From: Actinomycetota bacterium
GTDB lineage: Bacteria; Actinomycetota; Actinomycetes; Nanopelagicales; Nanopelagicaceae
Assembly: GCA_009702465.1 (NCBI GenBank)
Contig: WLHY01000014.1
Location: 1 to 12,052, forward strand
Reading direction: 5' to 3'
DNA length: 12,052 nt
Both the position numbers and the translations under genes were made by a program. Of the stretch, positions 1 through 8,096 are shown piece by piece. Position 1 is the first letter of the stretch. The number at the start of each line of letters is the position of its first letter. Under the pieces are notes generated by a model that saw only the letters and a program-made list of their open reading frames with translations, made no database searches and was not told the DNA's origin.

Positions 1-259
1 ATTTCTTACGCGCACCGATCGCCATCTCCTTAGCGACCTCCTCAGAGACAGCGGTAAATTTCTTTAAACTCTTTGCATCAACCTTTAACTGATCAATCTT
101 TACATCATCTGCATAAGCGATCACACCACCGAGAAAAACCTTTGATGAACCAGCTACCTCAGTAATTGCAGCGGCTAACCCCCCGCCGGTAATTGATTCA
201 GCAACTGATAATGTCGCTTTTTTCTTACCTAATTTTTTAACAACTGCGCTGGCAATCAC
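1..259 (-). CDS. cinA: CinA C-terminal-domain protein / nicotinamide-nucleotide amidohydrolase (PncC type), 3' end outside window
   Basis: The reading frame is open from a GTG at 259-257 to the left edge, giving the first 86 residues of a protein. Residues 21-26 read ESITGG, the hallmark ESxTGG motif of the CinA C-terminal domain, followed by an Ala-rich helix and the segment VFLGGVIAYAD (41-51), also typical. In this family the domain hydrolyses nicotinamide mononucleotide to nicotinate mononucleotide and ammonia, which recycles pyridine nucleotides in the cytoplasm. Because the domain begins almost at the start codon, this should be the short stand-alone form (about 160 residues) and not the long CinA with an N-terminal MoaB-like domain. 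The GTG overlaps the pgsA TGA stop as GTGA, so translation is probably coupled to pgsA. About half of the protein lies beyond the window. The family is clear; the enzymatic role is inferred from it. Confidence 0.88.
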   Translation of the reverse strand, partial: MIASAVVKKLGKKKATLSVAESITGGGLAAAITEVAGSSKVFLGGVIAYADDVKIDQLKVDAKSLKKFTAVSEEVAKEMAIGARKK

Positions 260-798
260 TTTTTAATTACCTGCTTGAAGTAGGCCACACCAGTTGTGAT
301 TGTTAGATAGATTGCAATCGCCATAAAGATATCTCGTGGAATATGTAACCAGGTTGGTAGGGGCAGAATGTAAAAGCCAACTCCAAAGGATTGGAAAAAG
401 GTCTTTAGCTTTGCACCCTTACTGGCTGGAATTACACCATCTTTAATAACTGCAAAGCGCAGCACCGTAACTGCTAACTCGCGCAATAGCAGGATTGCCG
501 TAACCCACCAGGAGAGCAATCCTAAAATCGAGGCGCCAATTGCAGCGGTAGCCAGCATCGCCTTATCTGCGATGGGATCTAGCAACTTACCAAACTCAGT
601 TATCTGATTGCGATCTCTGGCTAACTTGCCATCCAAAATATCTGATAGGCCAACAACAAAAAATAAGCTCCAGGCAATTAAGCGCCAGGTTGTGTCATCG
701 CCACCATTTTTAAAGAGCGCGTATGCGCATACCGGCAAAAGTAAAACCCGCAGGATAGTTAAGGAGTTTGGCAGATTTGGCAGCTCGAACTTCGGCAT
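256..798 (-). CDS. pgsA: CDP-diacylglycerol--glycerol-3-phosphate 3-phosphatidyltransferase
   Basis: This 180-residue integral membrane protein should make phosphatidylglycerol phosphate from CDP-diacylglycerol and glycerol 3-phosphate, the committed step to phosphatidylglycerol and cardiolipin. The CDP-alcohol phosphatidyltransferase signature is complete: D53-x2-D56-G57-x2-A60-R61-x8-G70-x3-D74-x3-D78, whose acidic residues bind the metal and CDP. Hydrophobic segments near residues 15-29, 38-52, 82-95, 97-115 and 158-173 fit the usual multi-pass fold. The start is ATG at 798, five bases after the rimO stop, and the end overlaps cinA by four bases, so it sits inside a tight rimO-pgsA-cinA run. 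The CDP-alcohol family also includes phosphatidylinositol phosphate synthase, but the short length and the rimO/cinA neighbours favour the PgsA assignment (compare mycobacterial PgsA3). Confidence 0.93.
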   Translation of the reverse strand: MPKFELPNLPNSLTILRVLLLPVCAYALFKNGGDDTTWRLIAWSLFFVVGLSDILDGKLARDRNQITEFGKLLDPIADKAMLATAAIGASILGLLSWWVTAILLLRELAVTVLRFAVIKDGVIPASKGAKLKTFFQSFGVGFYILPLPTWLHIPRDIFMAIAIYLTITTGVAYFKQVIKK

Positions 799-803
799 GA
801 AAA

Positions 804-2189
804 CTAGATTACCTGAGCAATTAGATCAGCGCCGTTAACTTCGCTGATAACCGCATCAACATACTCACCAACTCGGTATCGATTTCGTGATTTTACAAAG
901 GTTGAGCCATCTACATCTGGTCCTTGGTGATCAGCTCTTCCCTCTTGCTCCGCCTCATCCTCAATTAAAACTCGGACCGCTTGGCCAACTCTTGACTCTG
1001 CGCGTTGAGATAAAACCTCATCAACAATTGTTGATAGCTCCTCTACCCGCTCTTTAATTAACTCTGGGGCAACCTTGTTTGGCAAAGTTTCACCCTCAGT
1101 CTTATCCTCATCTGAATAACCAAAGACACCAATCGCATCTAAATTTGCTTCAGAGATAAACTCAACTAACTCAAGGAACTCAGCATCGGTCTCGCCAGGA
1201 AAGCCCACAATAAAGTTTGATCTAATTCCCGCCTCCGGTGATAGAGCGCGGATCTGGGTGATTAAATGGAGGAACTTCTCACCATCGCCAAAGCGGCGCA
1301 TCCTTCTTAATAAATCACCACTTGCATGTTGAAAGGAGAGATCAAAGTACGGCAGCACCTTATCTACTGAAACCATCGCTTGCAGAAGGGAGGGGCGAAC
1401 CTCAGCTGGTTGCAGATAGGAGAGGCGAATGCGTTCGATGCCATCGATCTTGGCTAAATCAGGGAGCATCTTCTCCATCAACTTTAAATCACCAAAATCT
1501 TTGCCGTAACTAGTTGTATTTTCACTAACTAAATAAAGCTCAGTAACCCCATTTTCAGCCAACCACTTGGCTTCATCGATAATCTCAGTTGGCCTTCTTG
1601 AGACAAAGGAGCCACGAAAGTATGGAATGGCGCAAAATGAACATCGCCGGTCACAACCACTTGCGATCTTCAGCGGTGCAACAGGTGCGTTATCCAACCG
1701 TTTCCGTAATACCTGGCCAATCGGTGCTACCTCTTTTTGCTTGGCTCGATCAGCTGGTGCAATTGGAAGCAGTGCTCGGCGATCCTTAGGTGTGTGGGTA
1801 TTGATCTTGCCGCCATCAATAATTGTTGAAAGTCGCTGTGAGATATCTAGGTAATCATCAAAACCTAAGATTGCATCAGCTTCTGGCAGTGCAGTTGCTA
1901 GCTCATTTCCATAACGCTCAGCCATACAACCAACTGCAACTACCGCCTTAGTTACACCATTACCTTTTAAGGAGTGCGCCTCTAGCAAAGCATCAACTGA
2001 ATCCTTTTTAGCACTCTCAATAAAGCCACAAGTATTGATAACTGCAATTTCAGCTAGAGCTGGATCTGAAACTAATTGCCAACCATCAGCAGCTAACCGG
2101 CCAGCTAACTCTTCAGAGTCTGTCTCATTTCGCGCACAACCCAAGGTCACTAATGCAACGGTGCGGGATTTAATCTCTGAAATACTCAC
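804..2189 (-). CDS. rimO: Ribosomal protein S12 methylthiotransferase RimO
   Basis: This 461-residue radical-SAM enzyme should methylthiolate the conserved aspartate of ribosomal protein S12 using two iron-sulfur clusters. The N-terminal UPF0004 domain carries C18 (in TLGCARNETDSE), C54 (INTCGF) and C88 (VGCMAERY), the expected ligands of the auxiliary cluster. The radical-SAM triad is C179-x3-C183-x2-C186, in GCDRRCSFCAIPYFRG. A C-terminal TRAM domain covers roughly residues 398-461. The motif GRADHQGPDVDG (417-428) and the DSE after the first cysteine point to RimO over the tRNA enzyme MiaB. The start is a GTG at 2189-2187 with no clear Shine-Dalgarno sequence; instead a perfect 6-base-pair hairpin ends three bases before it. 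The gene lies 31 bases after the RodZ-like gene and five bases before pgsA, so it is probably co-transcribed with both. Confidence 0.95.
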   Translation of the reverse strand: MSISEIKSRTVALVTLGCARNETDSEELAGRLAADGWQLVSDPALAEIAVINTCGFIESAKKDSVDALLEAHSLKGNGVTKAVVAVGCMAERYGNELATALPEADAILGFDDYLDISQRLSTIIDGGKINTHTPKDRRALLPIAPADRAKQKEVAPIGQVLRKRLDNAPVAPLKIASGCDRRCSFCAIPYFRGSFVSRRPTEIIDEAKWLAENGVTELYLVSENTTSYGKDFGDLKLMEKMLPDLAKIDGIERIRLSYLQPAEVRPSLLQAMVSVDKVLPYFDLSFQHASGDLLRRMRRFGDGEKFLHLITQIRALSPEAGIRSNFIVGFPGETDAEFLELVEFISEANLDAIGVFGYSDEDKTEGETLPNKVAPELIKERVEELSTIVDEVLSQRAESRVGQAVRVLIEDEAEQEGRADHQGPDVDGSTFVKSRNRYRVGEYVDAVISEVNGADLIAQVI

Positions 2190-2192
2190 AAT

Positions 2193-2208
2193 CCGCTAAG
2201 TCTAGCGG
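2193..2208 (-). promoter_or_regulatory. Candidate RNA hairpin next to the rimO start codon
   Basis: In the minus-strand transcript the spacer between the RodZ-like stop and the rimO GTG contains CCGCTA-GACT-TAGCGG, a perfect six-base-pair stem with a four-base loop. The stem ends three bases before the GTG, and its 3' arm (TAGCGG) holds the only G-rich stretch that could act as a weak ribosome binding site. Seven T residues follow the RodZ-like stop directly, upstream of the hairpin. That order (T-run before stem) is the reverse of an intrinsic terminator on this strand. A role in limiting or coupling rimO translation is inference; the stem itself is seen directly. Confidence 0.45.
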
Positions 2209-2220
2209 GGAATAAAAAAA

Positions 2221-2952
2221 TTACTCTTTGGTGGCTCCGGCTTGGGTGTACTTATAGCGTGCTACCTCACCAAATTTGCCAGCAACTCCTAGATCAACAC
2301 CATTTAAAGTGACTTGAACTGCAGATGCATTTCCAATTGTCACACTTAATGAATCGGGATCTTGAAAGCTTTGTGTTTGACCACTTCTAATCTGGCCATC
2401 AAATACTGTCTCACCCTGCTCATTGGTTATTCCAAGCCAGGTTCTTCCATCAACTGCAGTGATAATTAAATTAACACCACTTACATCTGTCGCAACAGCG
2501 GTTGCCGATGGTGAAGGTGAAGTAGTGGCAACAGCAACGGTGCTCTCATTTGAAGTAGAAACATTATTAATTGCAATGTTGACTACAAATCCAATTCCTA
2601 AAACCGCTGCAGCAACTCCAGCTAAAGTAGAAAACTTCAATACCTTTTTTGGCTTTGGTCGATCAGCAACATTGTTGTCGTAAAGTGCATCAATAATTCT
2701 TCGAGAGTTATCACCTTGGGCTGCCTCAATCTCAGCAACTAATAGATCACCATCTGCCTTGACTACTTTAGCGATTGATCTGATGTGACCGCGGGCGTAG
2801 GCAATACCACCACAAACTTCAACTGAGTTTTTTTCTAAATCTTCAATCACACCAATTCGAATATTTGTTTTTTTAGCAACCTGCTCAACTGTTAAACCTG
2901 CCAGCTCACGCGCTGCGCGAAGTTTTGAAATCTCAGTCAATGCGGTACCCAT
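2221..2952 (-). CDS. RodZ-like membrane protein with N-terminal helix-turn-helix and C-terminal DUF4115-type domain
   Basis: This 243-residue protein has the RodZ layout. Residues 7-75 form a helix-turn-helix of the RodZ type (LRAARELAGLTVEQVAKKT, with ARGHIRSIAK near 53-62). A basic stretch (PKPKKVLK, 99-106) precedes one membrane segment at about 109-128. A Ser/Thr/Ala/Pro-rich linker runs from 130 to 158, and a beta-rich extracytoplasmic domain (NLIITAVDGRTWLGI, then GQIRSGQTQSF and a VQVTLNG strand) spans about 159-226. In rod-shaped bacteria RodZ anchors MreB to the membrane and helps organise wall growth, with the helix-turn-helix contacting MreB and not DNA; whether this organism has MreB cannot be seen here. 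The ATG at 2952 fits the domain start but has only a weak GCAG upstream. A RodZ/XRE-like gene between ftsK and rimO is usual in Actinobacteria. Regulation by direct DNA binding is less likely given the membrane topology. Confidence 0.85.
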   Translation of the reverse strand: MGTALTEISKLRAARELAGLTVEQVAKKTNIRIGVIEDLEKNSVEVCGGIAYARGHIRSIAKVVKADGDLLVAEIEAAQGDNSRRIIDALYDNNVADRPKPKKVLKFSTLAGVAAAVLGIGFVVNIAINNVSTSNESTVAVATTSPSPSATAVATDVSGVNLIITAVDGRTWLGITNEQGETVFDGQIRSGQTQSFQDPDSLSVTIGNASAVQVTLNGVDLGVAGKFGEVARYKYTQAGATKE

Positions 2953-3084
2953 TCTGCTAGGGGTGATTACTGGCTAAGCGTAAGCCCGTTAGTGGGTATC
3001 ACCCAAGAGTTAGGAAGTGAACTTAAAGTATGACAGGCGTGAATTTTCCAACTCACCCACAGGATAACCCCTTGCTGGCACTAC
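2953..3084 (-). promoter_or_regulatory. Longest intergenic spacer: candidate promoter/leader of the rodZ-like-rimO-pgsA-cinA unit
   Basis: This 132-base spacer separates the ftsK stop from the RodZ-like ATG and is the only place in the left half with room for a conventional promoter. It contains GGGTGAT at 2961-2967 and ATCACCC at 2998-3004, a perfect 7-base inverted repeat about 30 bases apart. The right arm is also part of an imperfect palindrome GGGTATCACCC (2994-3004), and a third copy of TCACCC is at 3053-3058. In the transcript the outer stem would close about nine bases before the ATG, with a smaller GGCT/AGCC stem inside. On the minus strand CATACT (near 3029-3034) is a possible -10, but no good -35 lies at the right distance. 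Promoter, operator or structured leader are all possible; the repeats are seen, the role is inferred. Confidence 0.35.
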
Positions 3085-5469
3085 TTAGTGGCCTTGCAAC
3101 TGCTCCAGTACATCTGGCATCTGCTCGGCGGTGATTAAAACTGCACGCGCTTTTGATCCTTCAGTTGGTCCAACAATTCCACGGCTCTCCATTAAATCCA
3201 TTAACCGGCCAGCTTTTGCAAAACCAATTCGAAGTTTTCGTTGCAACATCGAGGTAGAACCAAATTGTGTTGATACAACTAATTGAATTGCTTGCAATAA
3301 AAGATCCATATCATCACCAATATCATTTTCAAGTACCTTTGGTTTGATTGGTGCATTTAAATCAATTCGATAAACTGGTTGCAGTTGTGATTTAACATGA
3401 TTTACGACCGCTTCAATCTCCCGCTCTGAGATATAGGCACCTTGGATTCGAACTGGCTTACTGGCTCCCATTGGTAAGAACAAAGCATCACCTTGACCAA
3501 CTAATTTCTCCGCCCCGGGTGTATCTAAAATAACTCGAGAGTCTGCTAAGGATGAGGTAGCAAAAGATAATCGAGATGGCACATTGGCTTTAATTAATCC
3601 AGTAACAATATCAACTGATGGTCGCTGTGTTGCAAGTACTAAGTGGATACCAGCTGCACGTGCTAATTGGGTAATTCGAACAATGCTATCTTCAACCTCG
3701 CGCGCTGCCACCATCATTAAATCAGCTAACTCATCAACAATTACTAAGAGGTATGGATAAGGCTCAAGAACTCGCTCACTTCCGGCAGGCGCATTTACCT
3801 TGCCGGCTTTAACCGCCTTATTAAAATCATCAATATGTCTGAAGCCAAAGGCGGATAGATCGTCATAACGCATATCCATCTCACGTACTACCCAAGCTAA
3901 AACATCAGCTGCTTTCTTTGGGTTGGTAATAATCGGTGCAATTAAATGTGGCACACCCTCATAATTTGTTAGCTCAACCCGTTTTGGATCGATCATTACC
4001 ATGCGAACCTCATCTGGAGTTGCCCGCATTAATATTGAGATAATCAATGAGTTAATCATCGATGATTTACCAGCACCAGTTGCACCCGCAACCAATAGGT
4101 GTGGCATCTTCGCTAAATTAGCGCAGAGAAATAAGCCCTCTACATCCTTACCTAATGCAATTAACATCGGGTGGGTGTCATTTCCAGATATTGGTGAACG
4201 CAGCACATCACCCACTGCAACGATCTCGCGATCTGAGTTTGGAATCTCAATACCAACCGCAGATTTTCCAGGAATTGGCGAGAGGATTCGAATCTCGCCA
4301 CTGGCAACTGCGTAGGCAATATTTTTAGATAATGCGCTAATTGCTTCAACCTTTACACCTTGGCCAAGTTCAACCTCATACCGTGTAACTGTTGGTCCAC
4401 GCATATATCCAGTTACTTGGGCATCAACTGAGAACTGTTCAAATACCTGCTTTAGCGCTGAAAGCACCGTTTCATTTGCCTTTGATTTTCCCTTTGCCGC
4501 AGGACCTGCGCGAAGCAGATCCATACTTGGTAATTCATAAACTGTATCGGCGGTTAAAAGAAGTTGTTGTGGCCTGGTGTTCTCATTTTTTGATTGCTTA
4601 ACCATGGTTGGAATAGCTTGAGTTAGGGCTGAGTCATCACTCATCTCAACTGAGTAATCTAGTTGCTCCGCTTCATACTCACCATCATCATCTTCATACT
4701 CATCATCATCCTCAAAATCTGCAACTAAATCCTTAACTAATGGTGAGTCAAAGGGCGGGGTATCACTTACCTCAAACTCCTCGATCTCCTTAGCTGCCCT
4801 GCGCTCTTTGACCTTACTTATTCCAGCACCACCTAATGCAAAGATGGCGGCAATCTTGCTCATTAATTTACTTACTGGAGTTTTTGTAATTACCAATACG
4901 CCAAATAAAAAGAGGATCGCTAAAATTGGCACCGCTAAAATCGTGGTAACTAAGGCAACTAATGGTGTTGATACACCATAACCAATCCAGCCACCACCAT
5001 GACGCATTGCAGTAGCGCCAGTTCCGGTGGATCCATTTAACATATGCAGTAATGCGGTTGTACTAATTACTAATAACAGTGTGCCGATGGTGATTCGACC
5101 AGTCTCATTACCCTCATCTGGTGCTTTAAATAATCGGTAGGCAAAGTAGAAGATGATTATTGGTGTAAGCAAAGCTAGTCGGCCAATGCCGCCATACAAA
5201 AATGAGTAGGTGGCTTGGCCAATCCAATTATCTAAACCAAACCAGGTACCAGCTGCGGCAATTAAACCGAGAATAAATAGGAAGAAGGCGATGCCATCTC
5301 GTTGATGAGTTGGATCTAAATCTTGGGCGCCTCGAAAAACAAAACGAGTTGAGCTTCCCACCGCTTTAGCAAGTAAGCGCCACAGTGAACCAATCGCAGA
5401 AAAGATGCCACGTAGCAATGATTTAGCGGGGTTGGATTTACCGCGCTTTCTGCTCTTAGCTCTTGCCAT
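3085..5469 (-). CDS. ftsK: DNA translocase FtsK
   Basis: This 794-residue protein should pump double-stranded DNA at the division septum to clear chromosome ends and support dimer resolution. The basic N-terminus (MARAKSRKRGK) is followed by hydrophobic segments near 60-77, 97-112, 127-143 and 170-195, matching the four-helix membrane domain. A short acidic linker (about 230-280, rich in Asp/Glu) leads into the motor. The motor carries Walker A GATGAGKS at 462-469 and Walker B LLVIVDEL at 574-581 (D579, E580), plus LATQRPSVD (612-620). A winged-helix gamma domain occupies about 718-780 (QFGSTSMLQRKLRIG, RGIVGPTEGSKAR) and would read the orienting sequences. The linker is short compared with E. 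coli FtsK but normal for Actinobacteria. The gene starts with ATG 20 bases after the rnj stop, probably on the same transcript, behind a weak AGGC-type ribosome site. Confidence 0.96.
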   Translation of the reverse strand: MARAKSRKRGKSNPAKSLLRGIFSAIGSLWRLLAKAVGSSTRFVFRGAQDLDPTHQRDGIAFFLFILGLIAAAGTWFGLDNWIGQATYSFLYGGIGRLALLTPIIIFYFAYRLFKAPDEGNETGRITIGTLLLVISTTALLHMLNGSTGTGATAMRHGGGWIGYGVSTPLVALVTTILAVPILAILFLFGVLVITKTPVSKLMSKIAAIFALGGAGISKVKERRAAKEIEEFEVSDTPPFDSPLVKDLVADFEDDDEYEDDDGEYEAEQLDYSVEMSDDSALTQAIPTMVKQSKNENTRPQQLLLTADTVYELPSMDLLRAGPAAKGKSKANETVLSALKQVFEQFSVDAQVTGYMRGPTVTRYEVELGQGVKVEAISALSKNIAYAVASGEIRILSPIPGKSAVGIEIPNSDREIVAVGDVLRSPISGNDTHPMLIALGKDVEGLFLCANLAKMPHLLVAGATGAGKSSMINSLIISILMRATPDEVRMVMIDPKRVELTNYEGVPHLIAPIITNPKKAADVLAWVVREMDMRYDDLSAFGFRHIDDFNKAVKAGKVNAPAGSERVLEPYPYLLVIVDELADLMMVAAREVEDSIVRITQLARAAGIHLVLATQRPSVDIVTGLIKANVPSRLSFATSSLADSRVILDTPGAEKLVGQGDALFLPMGASKPVRIQGAYISEREIEAVVNHVKSQLQPVYRIDLNAPIKPKVLENDIGDDMDLLLQAIQLVVSTQFGSTSMLQRKLRIGFAKAGRLMDLMESRGIVGPTEGSKARAVLITAEQMPDVLEQLQGH

Positions 5470-5489
5470 AATATGGCTAAGCCTATTCG

Positions 5490-7172
5490 TTAAACCTCAA
5501 TAACTAGTGGAATGATCATTGGTTTTCGGCGATGTTCTTCACCAACCCATGAACCAATTGTTCGGCGTACTACTTGTGAAAGTTGATGAGTGCCGTTGAA
5601 GCCACCCGCTACCGCTTTAGCTAATGCTTTTTCAATATCACCTTTAACATCATCAAATAATGATTTATCTTCGGTAAAGCCACGTGCATGAATATCAGGG
5701 CCGGCAATAATCTTTCCACTCTGTGAATCGATCGCCACTACAACAGAGATAAATCCCTCTTCACCTAAAATTCGCCGATCCTTAAGTGATGACTCAGTTA
5801 TCTCGCCAACACTTTGCCCATCAACATAAACATAACCACATGGAACTGAGCCAGAGATATCTGCATGACCATCTGCTATATCTACCGTAATTCCATTTTC
5901 TGCAATTACGACATTGTGTTCTGCAAGACCTGATTGCATCGCTAAATCGGCATTTGCTCTCATATGTCGCCACTCGCCATGAACTGGCAAAACATTTTTA
6001 GGTTTTACAACCTCATAACAGTGCAGTAACTCACCAGCTGAGGCGTGCCCAGAAACATGGACCAATGCATTTCCTTTATGAACTACATGAGCGCCAAATC
6101 TAGTTAGCTCATTAATTACTCGGTAGACCGACTTCTCATTTCCAGGAATCAATGAGGAGGCCATAACAACAGTATCCCCTTTACCAACTCGGATCTCATG
6201 ATCACCATTTGCAATTCGAGATAAGGCTGCAAGTGGCTCACCTTGCGAGCCAGTACAAATCAAAACAATCTTGTCGCCGTGATTATCAATATCTTTGTAA
6301 TCAACCACTAAGCCAGCTGGCACCTTTAGATAACCAAGATCTGCCGCTAACTTCATATTTCGAACCATGCTGCGGCCAACATAGGCAACCTTACGATTTG
6401 CCGCATTTGCTGCATTTAATACCTGTTGGATTCGATGAACATGTGAGGCAAATGAGGTAACCACAACTCGACGAGGTGTTTTATTTATCGCCTCTTGTAG
6501 CGCTGGATAAATATCCTTTTCAGCAACAGTTAATCCCGGTACATCAGCATTTGTTGAATCGGTTAGGAAAAGATCAACACCCTCTCGGCCAAGGCGGGCA
6601 AAGGTTTCTAGATCGGTGATCTTTTCATCTAGTGGCATCTTGTCCATTTTAAAATCACCAGTATGCAAAATAACACCGGCTGGAGTTTTAATTGCAACCG
6701 CTAGTGCATCAGGTATTGAGTGATTTACTTGAACAAACTCTAAAGTAAATGGCCCAACTCCAAGTGTTTCACCCGCTTTAACTAGATGAAGTGGGGCGGT
6801 AATTTTGCGCTCCTTTAACTTTGGTTCAACAAATGCAAGTGTTAACTTTGAACCGATAATTTTGATATCACTTCGCTCGCGCAACAGGTAAGGCAGAGCG
6901 CCAATATGATCCTCGTGGCCATGAGTTAAAAAGACCGCTTCAATATCATTTAATCGCTCACGGATATATGAAAAATCCGGCAGAATTAAATCAATACCTG
7001 GTTGATCATCTCCTGGAAATAAAACACCACAATCAACAATTAATAATCTACCTTCATACTCAAAGACGGTCATATTTCGACCGATCTCACCAAGTCCACC
7101 CAACGCCACAATGCGCAGAGTCTTCTTAGCTAATTTGGCAGGGTAAGGCAGACCAGGATGAGGATGATTCAT
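5490..7172 (-). CDS. rnj: Ribonuclease J
   Basis: This 560-residue metallo-beta-lactamase/beta-CASP ribonuclease should act on mRNA decay and rRNA maturation in the cytoplasm, combining 5'-3' exonuclease and endonuclease activity. The zinc site is complete: H84, H86, D88 and H89 in THGHEDHIGALP, H151 in QVNHSIPD, D173 in HTGDFK. beta-CASP signatures include DSTNAD (205-210), SFASHVHRIQ (240-249) and VSGHASAGE (373-381), and the last metal-binding histidine lies in PVHGEW (396-401). A C-terminal domain follows to residue 560, the usual length for actinobacterial RNase J. The ATG sits three bases after the dapA stop (TAA-ATA-ATG), so it is very likely translated from the dapA transcript; its ribosome site would lie inside dapA and is weak. 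The dapA-rnj-ftsK order is conserved in Actinobacteria. Confidence 0.96.
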   Translation of the reverse strand: MNHPHPGLPYPAKLAKKTLRIVALGGLGEIGRNMTVFEYEGRLLIVDCGVLFPGDDQPGIDLILPDFSYIRERLNDIEAVFLTHGHEDHIGALPYLLRERSDIKIIGSKLTLAFVEPKLKERKITAPLHLVKAGETLGVGPFTLEFVQVNHSIPDALAVAIKTPAGVILHTGDFKMDKMPLDEKITDLETFARLGREGVDLFLTDSTNADVPGLTVAEKDIYPALQEAINKTPRRVVVTSFASHVHRIQQVLNAANAANRKVAYVGRSMVRNMKLAADLGYLKVPAGLVVDYKDIDNHGDKIVLICTGSQGEPLAALSRIANGDHEIRVGKGDTVVMASSLIPGNEKSVYRVINELTRFGAHVVHKGNALVHVSGHASAGELLHCYEVVKPKNVLPVHGEWRHMRANADLAMQSGLAEHNVVIAENGITVDIADGHADISGSVPCGYVYVDGQSVGEITESSLKDRRILGEEGFISVVVAIDSQSGKIIAGPDIHARGFTEDKSLFDDVKGDIEKALAKAVAGGFNGTHQLSQVVRRTIGSWVGEEHRRKPMIIPLVIEV

Positions 7173-7175
7173 TAT

Positions 7176-8066
7176 TTACTTTAAGTTAACGCCGCCTGCT
7201 TGTAGATCAACCTTTAACTGCGCGATCTGCGCATCAGTTGCATCGACAAGTGGCAATCTGGTAAATCCACCAGGAAGACCCATTAAATTTAATGCCGCCT
7301 TAGTCAAGATAGCGCCTTGAGTGCGGAAGGTTCCGGTAAATACTGGAAGTAATTTTTGATGAATCTCCAACGCCTTATTTGTATCACCGGCAAACCATGC
7401 ATTTAACATCATCTTTAGATCTGTGCCCACTGTGTGACCGCAAACTGAGACAAAGCCAACTGCGCCAACTGATAGAAGTGGCAGATTTAAGATGTCATCA
7501 CCTGAATAAGTTGCGATACCAGATTGCTTAATTACCCAAGAGGTTGCTGCCGGGTTTCCCTTAGCATCCTTTAGCGCCACAATTTTTTTATGTTCAGCTA
7601 ATTTAATTATGGTCTCACTCTCAATTTCAACCCCAGTTCTACCTGGAATGTCATACATCATTAATGGCAGATCAGTTGCATTTGCCATAGCGGTGAAGTG
7701 CGCTGCAATTCCAGCTTGTGGTGGTTTGTTGTAATAAGGAGTAACAACTAATAATCCATCTGCACCAGCTTTTGCTGCGCGCTTTGCTTGTTCAACTGAA
7801 TGTGAGGTTTCATTGTTGCCAGCACCTGCAATTATCTTTACCTGATCACCAACTACCTTGCGAACCGCTTTAATTATCTGATCTTTCTCATCATCACTTG
7901 TAGTTGGCGCTTCCCCAGTTGTGCCATTTACAGCGATGCCATCATTGCCATTACTTATTAGATGTGCTGCAATCTTCTCTAGCCCCGCCCAATCAATCTC
8001 ACCACTTTTGGTAAATGGTGTGACCATCGCGGTAATTAACCGGCCAAATGGTGGAGTGATTTGCAT
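7176..8066 (-). CDS. dapA: 4-hydroxy-tetrahydrodipicolinate synthase
   Basis: This 296-residue TIM-barrel enzyme condenses pyruvate with aspartate semialdehyde, the first committed step toward diaminopimelate and lysine. The Schiff-base lysine is K166 in VALKDAKGN. The supporting residues are Y138 and R143 in MYDIPGRTG, T49-T50 in the pyruvate-binding loop NGTTGEAPT, and Y111-Y112 in TPYYNKPPQAG. The length matches the family (about 290-300). The start is ATG at 8066, 30 bases after the thyX stop; an AAGG lies about 13 bases upstream, and AGGG is too close to be ideal. The gene precedes rnj with a three-base gap. dapB, for the next reaction, is about 2 kb upstream on the same strand, separated by thyX, a mycoredoxin-like gene and the opposite-strand azlCD pair. 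No T-box or lysine riboswitch is visible in the short leader. Confidence 0.97.
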   Translation of the reverse strand: MQITPPFGRLITAMVTPFTKSGEIDWAGLEKIAAHLISNGNDGIAVNGTTGEAPTTSDDEKDQIIKAVRKVVGDQVKIIAGAGNNETSHSVEQAKRAAKAGADGLLVVTPYYNKPPQAGIAAHFTAMANATDLPLMMYDIPGRTGVEIESETIIKLAEHKKIVALKDAKGNPAATSWVIKQSGIATYSGDDILNLPLLSVGAVGFVSVCGHTVGTDLKMMLNAWFAGDTNKALEIHQKLLPVFTGTFRTQGAILTKAALNLMGLPGGFTRLPLVDATDAQIAQLKVDLQAGGVNLK

Positions 8067-8096
8067 GCCCTAAGGCTACCTTGCTTTACTGGTTGC

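Noticed and set aside
2193..2220. Stem plus A/T run as an intrinsic terminator
   Set aside because: On the minus strand the T-run precedes the stem, and on the plus strand the stem is followed by As, so neither strand has stem-then-T order.
2221..2952. RodZ-like gene as a DNA-binding XRE regulator or antitoxin
   Set aside because: The helix-turn-helix is followed by a membrane segment and an extracytoplasmic RodZ C-terminal-type domain, and no toxin-like partner is adjacent.
4001..4601. Plus-strand open frames opposite ftsK (and similar ones opposite rimO, rnj, thyX, dapB and the M16 gene)
   Set aside because: They lie antisense to strongly conserved proteins, have no recognisable motif and no ribosome site of note; they are frame shadows.
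8067..8096. AAGG-TAG-CCTT mini-hairpin between thyX and dapA as an attenuator
   Set aside because: Only four base pairs with a three-base loop and no T-run; too weak to support as a feature.
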